This document shows positions 16,815 through 24,438 of a stretch of 64,000 nucleotides of DNA, piece after piece. Every line of letters starts with the position of its first letter. Within the stretch, counting starts at the first letter, position 1. Position numbers and translations under genes: made by a program. The notes beneath the pieces are model-generated. The model saw only the letters and a list, made by a program, of their open reading frames with translations. It searched no databases and was not told where the DNA came from. Where the stretch lies: NCBI GenBank assembly GCA_947487835.1, contig CANKXX010000003.1, positions 372,001 to 436,000 on the forward strand. Direction: 5' to 3'. The DNA comes from an uncultured Microbacteriaceae bacterium. GTDB lineage: Bacteria; Actinomycetota; Actinomycetes; Actinomycetales; Microbacteriaceae.

Positions 16815-17200
16815 TCAGTCGCGGAGGGCGTTGGAGAGTGCCGCGTTCGCAATCTCCCACTCGCTCCCTTCGTCCTCTGCCCACACCTCTGCCAATTCGG
16901 TATCAGCACGAGTGGCCGCCGACAGCGCCCGCACAGCGAGAGCGACGAGGTCCGGTGTCGGTGCGGGCGCGCGACGTCCTCGGTGTACGCGTCTTCCTGG
17001 GTCGGACGCCCGATGCCGCGCGCGACTACCTCCGCGGCACCGATGGCTTCTGCCGCGAGGTCGGAATCGATATCGTCACCCGCATCGATCGCCGCCGACA
17101 ACGTGTCGTGGACATAGGCCCAGTCGTCGGCCTCAGCTAATTCGAATGCCCAGTCCGACGCGCTGTCGTTGCCGAAAGGTTCCCCGCTCCACGCTCCCAC
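16815..17200 (-). pseudogene. DUF4259-type protein, disrupted by a frameshift
   Basis: Starting at GTG 17200 the frame reads GAWSGEPFGNDSASDWAFEL, the typical DUF4259 opening, and continues through EVVARGIGRPTQEDAY. Near 16970, at a GCGCGCG run, the frame is lost. The homologous C-terminus continues in another frame as PDLVALAVRALSAA and EWEIANAALSNALRD, stopping at 16815. Adding one base would restore a protein of about 128 residues, the usual length. This is either a genuine frameshift or a sequencing error in the GC repeat. Function of the family is unknown. Codon use matches the neighbouring lower-GC patch. Confidence 0.75.
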
Positions 17201-17259
17201 AGCCCTGACTATAGCTTTGGCACGTCGGCCCACCGGGCCCCAGACCGGGGGGCGACGCT

Positions 17260-18486
17260 CTAGCCGCGGAGCTCCGCAAGCACGTCCGCGAGCTGCTGCA
17301 CCGCCCAGTCGAGGTCCTCCTCGGACACCACGATGGGCGGGGCGAGGCGGATCGTCGCGCCGTGGGTGTCCTTCGCGAGCACACCGCGGGCGAGCAGCAT
17401 CTCGCAGACCGTGCGGCCGCTGGCGAGGGTGGGGTCGATGTCGATGCCGGCCCACAGGCCGACGCCGCGCAGGCCCACCACGCCCTGGCCGACCAGCCGG
17501 CGCAGGGATGCGTGCAGCCGCTCGCCGAGCATCCGGGCGCGCGCCTGGTACTCGCCGGTCGCGAGCATCCCGACCACGGCCGAGCCGACCGCCGCGGCGA
17601 GCGGATTGCCGCCGAACGTCGAGCCGTGCTGACCCGGCTGGAGCACGCCGAGCACGTCCCGGTTGCCGACGACGGCGGACACGGGCACGATGCCGCCGCC
17701 GAGCGCCTTGCCGAGCAGGTACAGGTCGGGCGCGACGCCCGCGTTGTCGCACTGGAAGGTGGCGCCGGTGCGGCCGAGGCCCGACTGGATCTCGTCGGCG
17801 ATGAACAGCACGCGGTGCCGCTCGGTGATCTCCCGCACGGCAGGAAGGTAGTCCGGCGGCGGCACCAGGATGCCCGCCTCGCCCTGGATGGGCTCGAGCA
17901 GCACGGCGACGGTGTTCTCGTCGATCGCGGCCTCGAGCGCCGCGGCGTCGCCGTAGGGCACCGAGCGGAAGCCCGGCGTGAACGGACCGAAGTCGGCGCG
18001 CGCGTCCGGGTCGTCGCTGAAGCTCACGATCGTGATCGTGCGACCGTGGAAGTTGCCGTCCGCCACGATGATGTTGGCGCGGTCCGGCGCGACGCCCTTC
18101 ACCCGGTAGCCCCAGGCCCGCGCCACCTTGATGCCGGACTCCACGGCCTCCGCGCCCGTGTTCATGGGCAGGACCATGTCCTTGCCCGCCAGGCGTGCGA
18201 GGGCCTCGACGAACGGGCCGAGCTGGTCGTTGTGGAACGCCCGGCTGGTCAGCGTGATGCGGCCGAGCTGATCGGTCGCGGCCCGCACGAGCTCCGGATG
18301 CGAGTGCCCGAAGTTCACCGCGGAGTACGCGGCGAGGCAGTCGAGGTAGCGCCGACCCTCGATGTCGGTGACCCAGGCGCCCTCGCCCGACTCGACCACG
18401 ACGGGGAGCGGGTGGTAGTTGTGGGCGACGTGCTCGTCCTCGCGGGCGATGGCGCCGATTTGGGGGGACACGGTCTCGTTGGTCAT
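17260..18486 (-). CDS. rocD: ornithine aminotransferase
   Basis: A 408-residue class III aminotransferase converting ornithine and 2-oxoglutarate to glutamate semialdehyde and glutamate. Motifs include NTGAEAVESGIKVAR, GNFHGRTI, the LFIADEIQSGLGRTG aspartate loop, and the pyridoxal-phosphate lysine in LLGKALGGG. The opening HNYHPLPVV and closing APPIVVSEEDLDWAV fit ornithine rather than acetylornithine or GABA aminotransferases. The ATG overlaps the stop of ddaH (ATGA), so the two are translated together. Glutamate semialdehyde cyclises to P5C, the substrate of the PutA dehydrogenase domain at 41688-45308. Confidence 0.92.
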   Translation of the reverse strand: MTNETVSPQIGAIAREDEHVAHNYHPLPVVVESGEGAWVTDIEGRRYLDCLAAYSAVNFGHSHPELVRAATDQLGRITLTSRAFHNDQLGPFVEALARLAGKDMVLPMNTGAEAVESGIKVARAWGYRVKGVAPDRANIIVADGNFHGRTITIVSFSDDPDARADFGPFTPGFRSVPYGDAAALEAAIDENTVAVLLEPIQGEAGILVPPPDYLPAVREITERHRVLFIADEIQSGLGRTGATFQCDNAGVAPDLYLLGKALGGGIVPVSAVVGNRDVLGVLQPGQHGSTFGGNPLAAAVGSAVVGMLATGEYQARARMLGERLHASLRRLVGQGVVGLRGVGLWAGIDIDPTLASGRTVCEMLLARGVLAKDTHGATIRLAPPIVVSEEDLDWAVQQLADVLAELRG

Positions 18487-19337
18487 CGTCGCAGCTCCAG
18501 GGTGCAGCACTTCACGCCGCCCCCGCCGAGCAGCAGCTCGGAGAGGTCGACACCGATGGGGTTGTAGCCGCGCTCGCGCAGCTGGCGCTCGAAGCCGGTG
18601 GCTCGCGAGGCGATGACGACGTTCGCGCCGTCGCTGAAGGAGTTGAGGCCGAGCACGGCGGCATCCTCGTCGCTCACGAGGATCGCGTCCGGGAAGCGCG
18701 CCTCGAGGGCCGCACGGCTCGCGGCGTCGAAGGCCTTGGGGAGGTAGGCGATGTCCTCGGCCCCCGGCGTGGGATCGAGCACCGCGATGGCGGTGTCGAG
18801 GTGGTAGAACGCGGGGTCGACGAGGGTGAGGGTCAGCACCTCGCGGCCGAACAGGCGGGCGACCTCGCCGTGGCTGTCGCCGGCGCTGCGGAATCCGGTG
18901 CCGGCGAGGATCGCGTCGCCGACGAGGAGGAAGTCGCCCTCGCCCTCGTTCACGTTGGCGGGCTCGGCGACCTCGAAGCCGTTGGCGCGGAACCAGTCCA
19001 TGTAGGCGGGCCCCTCCGGCTGGCGCTCCGCGTACTGGAAGCTCGCGCCGTAGGCGATGTTGTCGAGCACGAATCCGCCGTTGGCCGCGTAGACCATGTC
19101 GGGCAGCCCGGGGATCGGGTCGACGAGGTGCACGTCGAAACCGAGGTCGCGGTAGATGCGGTACAGCTCCTCCCACTGGCGCACGGTGAGCGCCGTGTCC
19201 GTGGGGACCTGCGGATGCATCCACGGGTTGATGCGGTAGCTGACGGTGAAGTGGTCGGGCCGGCACATGAGCACGGTCCTCGTGGTCGCGACGCGACCGG
19301 TCGGGGCCGAGCTGGGCTCGAGCAGGATGGACGACAT
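18483..19337 (-). CDS. ddaH: dimethylarginine dimethylaminohydrolase (amidinotransferase fold)
   Basis: A 284-residue guanidine-modifying enzyme of the DDAH/amidinotransferase fold. It has MCRPDHFTVSYRINPWM, the substrate region MVYAANGGFVLDN, the catalytic His in FYHLDTAIAVLD and the catalytic Cys near the end in GGGGVKCCTLELRR. It would hydrolyse methylated arginine to citrulline and methylamine; direct production of ornithine from arginine by a related hydrolase is an alternative given the coupled rocD. The ATG at 19337 has GAAGGAG in front. Coupled by ATGA overlap to rocD and divergent from an Lrp-type regulator. Confidence 0.85.
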   Translation of the reverse strand: MSSILLEPSSAPTGRVATTRTVLMCRPDHFTVSYRINPWMHPQVPTDTALTVRQWEELYRIYRDLGFDVHLVDPIPGLPDMVYAANGGFVLDNIAYGASFQYAERQPEGPAYMDWFRANGFEVAEPANVNEGEGDFLLVGDAILAGTGFRSAGDSHGEVARLFGREVLTLTLVDPAFYHLDTAIAVLDPTPGAEDIAYLPKAFDAASRAALEARFPDAILVSDEDAAVLGLNSFSDGANVVIASRATGFERQLRERGYNPIGVDLSELLLGGGGVKCCTLELRR

Positions 19338-19428
19338 GGGGCTCCTTCGCAGGACGGCGTGGCTTTGCAGTCATCCGGACGCCGGTACGGAGGCGGACTC
19401 GGCAGGCGATGCCGGTGTGTCGACGCCA

Positions 19429-19443
19429 GTGTCAGTGTGACAC
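19429..19443. promoter_or_regulatory. inverted repeat, likely Lrp-family operator
   Basis: GTGTCAGTGTGACAC is a perfect inverted repeat (GTGTCA/TGACAC, 3-base spacer). It lies in the divergent region about 90 bases before both ddaH and the Lrp-type gene, where an AsnC/Lrp regulator would be expected to bind. Confidence 0.6.
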
Positions 19444-19530
19444 GCACGGTCCCGGTACTTCTCGCCACACGACGCAACAATTCGGCGTCTTAGGCGGAGG
19501 TCGCGCACCGATGTGTCGTATCGTGTGCCG

Positions 19531-19968
19531 ATGGACACCCTCGACCACCGCATCATCGACCGTCTGCGAGAGAACGGTCGCGCCGGCTACGGCGAGATCG
19601 GCACGGCGATCGGGCTCAGCGCGAGTGCCGTGAAGCGCCGGGTCGACCGCCTGGTGGCCGACGGCGTGATCCGGGGCTTCACGATCCAGGTGGATCCGGC
19701 CGTCGAGGGCCTCAGCACGGAGGCGTACGTCGAGCTGTTCTGTCGCGGCACCGTCTCCCCCGACGAGCTACGCCGCATCCTCTCGGCCGTGCCCGAGGTC
19801 GTGGACGCGGGCACCGTGACGGGCAGCGCGGACGCCATCGTCCGCATCCGCTCCCGGGACATCCCGAGCCTGGAGCTCGCACTCGAGAAGGTGCGGGTCG
19901 CGCCCAACGTCGATCACACCCGCAGCGCGATCGTGCTGTCCCGGCTCATCCACCGCGTGCACGACTGA
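19531..19968 (+). CDS. Lrp/AsnC-family transcriptional regulator
   Basis: A 145-residue Lrp/AsnC regulator. It has an N-terminal helix-turn-helix (DTLDHRIIDRLRENGR, IGLSASAVKRRVDRLVADGVIRGF) and a C-terminal RAM ligand domain (EAYVELFCRGTV, VVDAGTVTGSADAIVRI). It is divergent from ddaH-rocD and most likely controls them in response to arginine, ornithine or a related amino acid; similar gene trios occur in other actinobacteria. ATG 19531 is chosen because MDTLDHRI is the standard opening. The track start at 19513 adds six residues without support. Confidence 0.9.
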   Translation: MDTLDHRIIDRLRENGRAGYGEIGTAIGLSASAVKRRVDRLVADGVIRGFTIQVDPAVEGLSTEAYVELFCRGTVSPDELRRILSAVPEVVDAGTVTGSADAIVRIRSRDIPSLELALEKVRVAPNVDHTRSAIVLSRLIHRVHD

Positions 19969-20033
19969 CCGCAGGGCTTCCCCCGCATCCCTCGGGCGCA
20001 CCTTCCCCGGCACCCTCTCTCCCGGCACCGGAA

Positions 20034-20118
20034 GTTCGCGATTCAGGCCGCATTCGCGACACGCCGCATTCCGGGGCGTCCGGATGCGGCGTGTCGCAGC
20101 ACAGCCTGAATTGCGAAC
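20034..20118. terminator. very long hairpin between convergent lrp-type and reductase genes
   Basis: GTTCGCGATTCAGG at the left pairs with CCTGAATTGCGAAC at the right, and an inner arm GCGACACGCCGCAT pairs with ATGCGGCGTGTCGC. Together they give a cruciform-like stem of about 35 bases with small bulges. It lies between two convergent stops and probably ends both transcripts. Confidence 0.8.
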
Positions 20119-20169
20119 AGGCGCAGTCCCGGGACGCGGGCCAGAGCAGCGACGCGGCCGGGCCAGGGG

Positions 20170-21297
20170 TCAGGCGGCGGGGATGAGGCCCTCCCGGCGG
20201 AAGCGGTCGAACAGGTCGGTGAACGAGTCGACCGTGCGGTGGTAGGTCGTGAACCCGGCAAGGCGGCTCTTGCTCATGTCGGTGACGACCTCCATGCCGC
20301 GGCCGAGGTCGGCATCCGTGTGCCACCAGGATGCGAGCCGCGTCATATCCGGCTCCGCCAGGCCGTGCGCGGCGGCCACTCGCGCCCACACCTGGTCCAT
20401 GCCCGCCATCTGCTCCTCGAGCGGCTGCAGGGTCTCGGTGGGGCCCACCGGCTCGACGCCGAAGTACGCGGCGAGCCGCGCCCACATCCAGCGCCAGCGG
20501 AAGACGTCCCCGTTGACCACGTTGAACGCCTCGTCGCGGCCCGCCTCGTGGGTGCTCGCCCAGATCATCTGGTCGGCGAGGATCGTGGCGTCCGTCATGT
20601 CGGTGAGGCCGTTCCACTGGGCGAGGCTGCCCGGGAAGACGAAGGGGCGGTCGAGCTCGCGGCAGATCGAGGCGTAGACCGCGAGCGTGAGCCCCATGTT
20701 CATGAGGTTGCCGACGGCGTGCCCGAGCACGGTGTGCGAGCGGTGCACCGACCAGGTGAAGCCCTGACGCTCGGCGGCGGCGAAGAGCTCGTCCTCCTGC
20801 GCGTAGTAGAAGTTGGGCGCGTCGAGGCGCTCCTCCTCCTCGTGGAACGGGGTGTCCGGCATGGCGCCCTGCCCGTACGCCTCGAACGGGCCGAGGTAGT
20901 GCTTCAGACCGGTCACGAGCGCGACGTGCTCGAGCGGCGCGTGCGCCAGCGCGGCGAGCAGGTCGCGCACCATGCCACCGTTCACGGCGATGTTCTCCTG
21001 CTCGGTGGCCTGCCTCGACCACGCCGTGAAGTAGACCCGGCTCGGTCGCTCCGGGCCGAGCACGCGGGCGAGGTCGTCGGCGGAACGCAGGTCGGCGGAG
21101 ATCCACCGCACCCCGTCCCGCTGCGCGCCCGGACGGCGGGAGAGCGCGATCACGGGCGTGCCGGCCGCCGCGAGCTGGTCGACGAGCGCCGACCCTCCGA
21201 TACCGGTGGCGCCGACCACGAGGGCGGGCGTGCCGGAAGCGGACGCGGAGGATGCGGAGGCGGCGGACGGGGAGAAGGCGGGATTCGTCGAAGTCAT
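20170..21297 (-). CDS. PRISE-type SDR reductase (progesterone-5-beta-reductase/iridoid-synthase-like)
   Basis: A 375-residue atypical SDR. It has an N-terminal Rossmann motif VVGATGIGGSALV after a Ser/Ala-rich leader of about 25 residues, then VYFTAWSRQATEQENIAVN and TGLKHYLGPFEAYG. The NFYYAQEDELF and FTWSVHRSHTVLGHAVG segments characterise PRISE enzymes, which reduce enone double bonds with NADPH. Bacterial members are usually uncharacterised. ATG 21297 gives the Ser/Ala leader; a later internal start cannot be excluded. It stands alone between a long terminator and the M81 peptidase gene. Native substrate unknown. Confidence 0.85.
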   Translation of the reverse strand: MTSTNPAFSPSAASASSASASGTPALVVGATGIGGSALVDQLAAAGTPVIALSRRPGAQRDGVRWISADLRSADDLARVLGPERPSRVYFTAWSRQATEQENIAVNGGMVRDLLAALAHAPLEHVALVTGLKHYLGPFEAYGQGAMPDTPFHEEEERLDAPNFYYAQEDELFAAAERQGFTWSVHRSHTVLGHAVGNLMNMGLTLAVYASICRELDRPFVFPGSLAQWNGLTDMTDATILADQMIWASTHEAGRDEAFNVVNGDVFRWRWMWARLAAYFGVEPVGPTETLQPLEEQMAGMDQVWARVAAAHGLAEPDMTRLASWWHTDADLGRGMEVVTDMSKSRLAGFTTYHRTVDSFTDLFDRFRREGLIPAA

Positions 21298-21370
21298 CCT
21301 GGGTGGCAACGCGCGCGTCCCGACCCCCATTCCCCGCCGTTTGGGCGCCGCCGGCCAGGCCTCCCCCCGA

Positions 21371-22873
21371 TCAGGCCTCGTCGATCAATAGCGCCTCGCC
21401 GCTGCTCGGGATGATGCGCGCCGAGAGGTCCGGCTCGGCGGGGAACGCGTCGAAGGGGAACATCGGGCGCTGGATCTCGGTGTGCCCGAGCCGCTGCAGC
21501 TCCTGGTCCACGCCGCCGGGGGTGAGGGCCAGGATCCAGTCCTCCGACATCTCGAACAGCTCGGGCTCGAGGTAGCCGATCTTCACGACCACGACGCCCG
21601 CATCCCGCGGCGCCAGCCCGAGGTTCGTGAAGTCGTGCTCGTAGTGGAACGCCTTGCGGTTCTCCGTCAGGATCACGGACACCTGCCCGACCTGCACGAC
21701 CGCCTCGGTGTTGGCGAGGCGGTCGCCGTGCCGCACGGCGGTGACGGTGCCGGTGAGCGTCACCGGGCCGTGGTGCAGGGCGTCGATGTTCGCGCCGGCG
21801 TCCACGGTGATGGGCGAGCCGACGCCGAGGGCCGCGGCGCGCAGGGTCGCCGCGCTGTCGGGGATCGCCGCGTACAGGACGGTGAGGTCGCCCAGCTCGT
21901 CCTGCCGGTCGAGGATGCGGGACAGGGCGTACGTGACGTCGCCGGAGCCGCCCGCGGTCGGGTTGTCGCCGGAGTCGCTCAGGAAGAAGGGACGCGCGGC
22001 GCCGGCCGCGAGCGCCGTGTCGAGGGCGTCGTCGAAGGCGGCGTGCGGGGCCACGAAGTCGAACTCGTCCCGGACGCGCCAGAACTCGCGGGCCAGGTAC
22101 TCCGCCTGCTCCTGCACGAGCCCGGCGTCGTCACCCGTCACCACGACGGTTCCGTGACAGCGCGGCTCGTCCGCCCAGGCGTAGCCGATCCAGATAGCGG
22201 CGTCGAGGATGCCGTCCAGCGCCTCGACCTCGGGCACACGCGCGTACAGCGATCGGGCCGGCTCCACCCGGGTGGACGTCTGCTCGCCGGGCAGCAGCAC
22301 GGGGATGGGCACCCAGGCCTTCACGGGGCGGCCGGCGGAGCTCTCGAGCCGGTCCAGGAGGTTCTCCACGGCCCGCTGCTTGGTCAGCATCGTGTCCTCG
22401 TGCGGCGCCATGCGGTAGCAGGTCACGAGGTCGGTGCCGTGCACGAGGCGGGGCGAGACGTTGCCGTGCAGGTCCATGGTGGTCGAGACCAGCACGTCGT
22501 GCCCGATCACCTCGCGCACGACCTCGATCAGGTCGGCCTCGGCGTCGAGCAGCCCGTCGACGTACATCGCGCCGTGCACGTCGAAGAACAGGCCGTCCAG
22601 CTCACCGATGTCCGCCAGCCGGGCCAGCAGCTCGGCCTTCATCTCGGCATAGGAGTCCGCATCGACGATGGGACCGGCGATCGCCTTGCCGATGAGGGCG
22701 GGCAGCCAGGTGGCGCGCTCCCGCAGCGGCATGCCGGGGTCGAGGAACGTGTAGTGGTTGAACACGTCGTCACCCCGGCGCGGGTGGAACTCGTCCGTCC
22801 TGGTGCGGCCGGGCGAGAAGGTGCTCGACTCCGTTCCCAGTCCGGCGATGGCGATGCGAGGCGGTTGCGACAT
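21371..22873 (-). CDS. M81-family metallopeptidase (MlrC-like)
   Basis: A 500-residue protein of the MlrC family, zinc enzymes first known for the last step of microcystin breakdown and widely found beside peptide transporters. Motifs include GLGTESSTFSPGRT, the metal-site pairs FFDVHGAM and MDLHGNVS, and the C-terminal-domain opening SDSGDNPTAGGSGD. No signal peptide, so it acts on imported substrate. ATG 22873 has AGGAG eight bases before it. It lies downstream of, and on the same strand as, the ROK repressor, facing the peptide-type ABC operon; this context suggests it cleaves the imported compound. Confidence 0.9.
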   Translation of the reverse strand: MSQPPRIAIAGLGTESSTFSPGRTRTDEFHPRRGDDVFNHYTFLDPGMPLRERATWLPALIGKAIAGPIVDADSYAEMKAELLARLADIGELDGLFFDVHGAMYVDGLLDAEADLIEVVREVIGHDVLVSTTMDLHGNVSPRLVHGTDLVTCYRMAPHEDTMLTKQRAVENLLDRLESSAGRPVKAWVPIPVLLPGEQTSTRVEPARSLYARVPEVEALDGILDAAIWIGYAWADEPRCHGTVVVTGDDAGLVQEQAEYLAREFWRVRDEFDFVAPHAAFDDALDTALAAGAARPFFLSDSGDNPTAGGSGDVTYALSRILDRQDELGDLTVLYAAIPDSAATLRAAALGVGSPITVDAGANIDALHHGPVTLTGTVTAVRHGDRLANTEAVVQVGQVSVILTENRKAFHYEHDFTNLGLAPRDAGVVVVKIGYLEPELFEMSEDWILALTPGGVDQELQRLGHTEIQRPMFPFDAFPAEPDLSARIIPSSGEALLIDEA

Positions 22874-23011
22874 GAGCGTGATTCTCCTGGTCGGGGTCGG
22901 TGCATGGACGAGGGGGTGGTGCAGGGACGGGGTGGTGCGGATCGCGGCGTGGTGCGGACGAGGTGGCGCGCGTGAGGGCCCCGACCGGCGGCGCGACCGG
23001 GCCGGGGGAAC

Positions 23012-24190
23012 TCAACCGGCCTGAGCGTCGAGAGAGTCGAGGCTGCGGGACATGGCCTCTTTCATCGCGAGGTGCCCGGCCCCCACGACGCCGGCATCGC
23101 GGCTGGTGTCGGTCGCCTCGATCACGATGCGGCGGGTGGCGAGAGGGTGGCAGCTGTCGTACAGCTGCCCGCGTACCGCGGCGACGAAGGGCTCCACCGC
23201 GGAGAACGCCCCGCCGAGGAACACCGCGTCCGGGGTCGTGAAGTTCACGATGGCCGCGAGCACCTCGCCGAGGTGCCGGCCGGCGAGGCGCACGGCGTTC
23301 GTCACGGTCGGGTCGCCCTGCTGGGCCAGCGCGACGATGTCGGCACTGCTCCGCACGGCCACGCCGGCCTCCGAGAGGATGCGTACCAGTGCGGCGCCCG
23401 AGGCCACCGTCTCGAGGCAGCCGACGTTGCCGCAGGTGCACGGGTGGCTGCCCGCGGCGGCGACCCGGACGTGGGTGATGTCGCCTGCGGCGCCGCCCGC
23501 CCCGCGGTAGAGGTTCCCCTCGACCACGAATCCGGCCCCGATCGCGGTCCCCGCCTTCACGGTGATGGACGTGCGGTGCTCCGGGTGGGCCGTGTACTCG
23601 CCGTAGGCCATGAGGTTCGCGTCGTTGTCCACGAGCACGGGGACGCGGAACGCGGCCTCGATGGCGTCCCGCACCGGGTAGTTGTGCCAGCCGGGCATGC
23701 GTGACGGGGAGTCGAGCATGCCGCTCGCCGTGTTCACCGGGCCGGGCAGGGCGATGCCGATGCCGACGAGCCCGGCCGAGCCGTAGCGGCCGATCAGGGA
23801 CTCGAAGGCCGCGACCAGCCGGGCGATGCCCTGCTCCGGGCCCTCCATGGTGTCGAACTCGATGTCGTGCAGGTCGGCTATCTCGTCCGACGCGGTGAGC
23901 ATGCCGATGCGGGCGTGGGATCCGCCCACGTCCGCGGCGAGCACGTAGGCCGCCCGGGCGGCCAGCGCCAGTCGCTTCTGCGGTCTGCCCCCGGTGGAGG
24001 GAACGGTCCCCGCCTCGACGAGCAGGCCCCCGTCGAGCAGGGCCTGCACGGCCATGGACACGGTGGATGCGGGGGCGTTCAGACTGCGCCCGAGATCGGT
24101 GCGGGTGCGCGACCGCCCGGACGCCACTAGCGCGAGGATCTCGCGTTTCGTGCTCGCGGAACTGCGAAGAGAAGGCCGGTTGTCGGTCAT
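23012..24190 (-). CDS. ROK-family transcriptional repressor
   Basis: A 392-residue ROK regulator. A winged helix-turn-helix occupies about residues 15-75 (RTRTDLGRSLNAPASTVSMAVQALLDGGLLV). The sugar-binding/ROK domain follows, with LAADVGGSHARIG, VDNDANLMAYGEY and the zinc signature HPCTCGNVGCLET. ROK regulators sense sugars or sugar phosphates. ATG 24190 is chosen; the longer track start passes into the AT-richer promoter zone. It is divergent from the transporter operon with 248 bases between and upstream of the M81 gene, so it probably controls both. Inducer unknown. Confidence 0.9.
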   Translation of the reverse strand: MTDNRPSLRSSASTKREILALVASGRSRTRTDLGRSLNAPASTVSMAVQALLDGGLLVEAGTVPSTGGRPQKRLALAARAAYVLAADVGGSHARIGMLTASDEIADLHDIEFDTMEGPEQGIARLVAAFESLIGRYGSAGLVGIGIALPGPVNTASGMLDSPSRMPGWHNYPVRDAIEAAFRVPVLVDNDANLMAYGEYTAHPEHRTSITVKAGTAIGAGFVVEGNLYRGAGGAAGDITHVRVAAAGSHPCTCGNVGCLETVASGAALVRILSEAGVAVRSSADIVALAQQGDPTVTNAVRLAGRHLGEVLAAIVNFTTPDAVFLGGAFSAVEPFVAAVRGQLYDSCHPLATRRIVIEATDTSRDAGVVGAGHLAMKEAMSRSLDSLDAQAG

Positions 24191-24292
24191 GAATAAACGC
24201 GGCCTCCTTCCTTTCGCATAGGGAATGAACACGGGAGGAAGAACTCGCCAAGAGGCACCGTTTCCCGGTTTGATCAGGCTATCTGCGCCGAA

Positions 24293-24317
24293 CTTATTTC
24301 GAAGCCGCAGAAACAAG
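24293..24317. promoter_or_regulatory. possible ROK operator in AT-richer divergent region
   Basis: CTTATTTC (24293-24300) is an imperfect inverted copy of GAAACAAG (24310-24317), matching 7 of 8 bases. It lies midway in the 248-base divergent region between the ROK repressor and the transporter operon. This region is clearly less GC-rich than its surroundings, as expected for promoters, but no convincing -35/-10 pair could be fixed. Confidence 0.4.
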
Positions 24318-24438
24318 CTTTTTACACACCCGGTCCACTTTCTTCACATTCGGCAGCTTTACTCAGTTCAGCCGGTCCTCGGCTTTCCCCATCCCCCCCT
24401 TTCGACCTCCGGCGTTTTCGCCATTGAAGGAGCACGTA

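Noticed and set aside
21482-22975. 497-residue plus-strand ORF opposite the M81 gene
   Set aside because: Val/Arg/Gly-rich shadow; the opposite strand has intact MlrC motifs.
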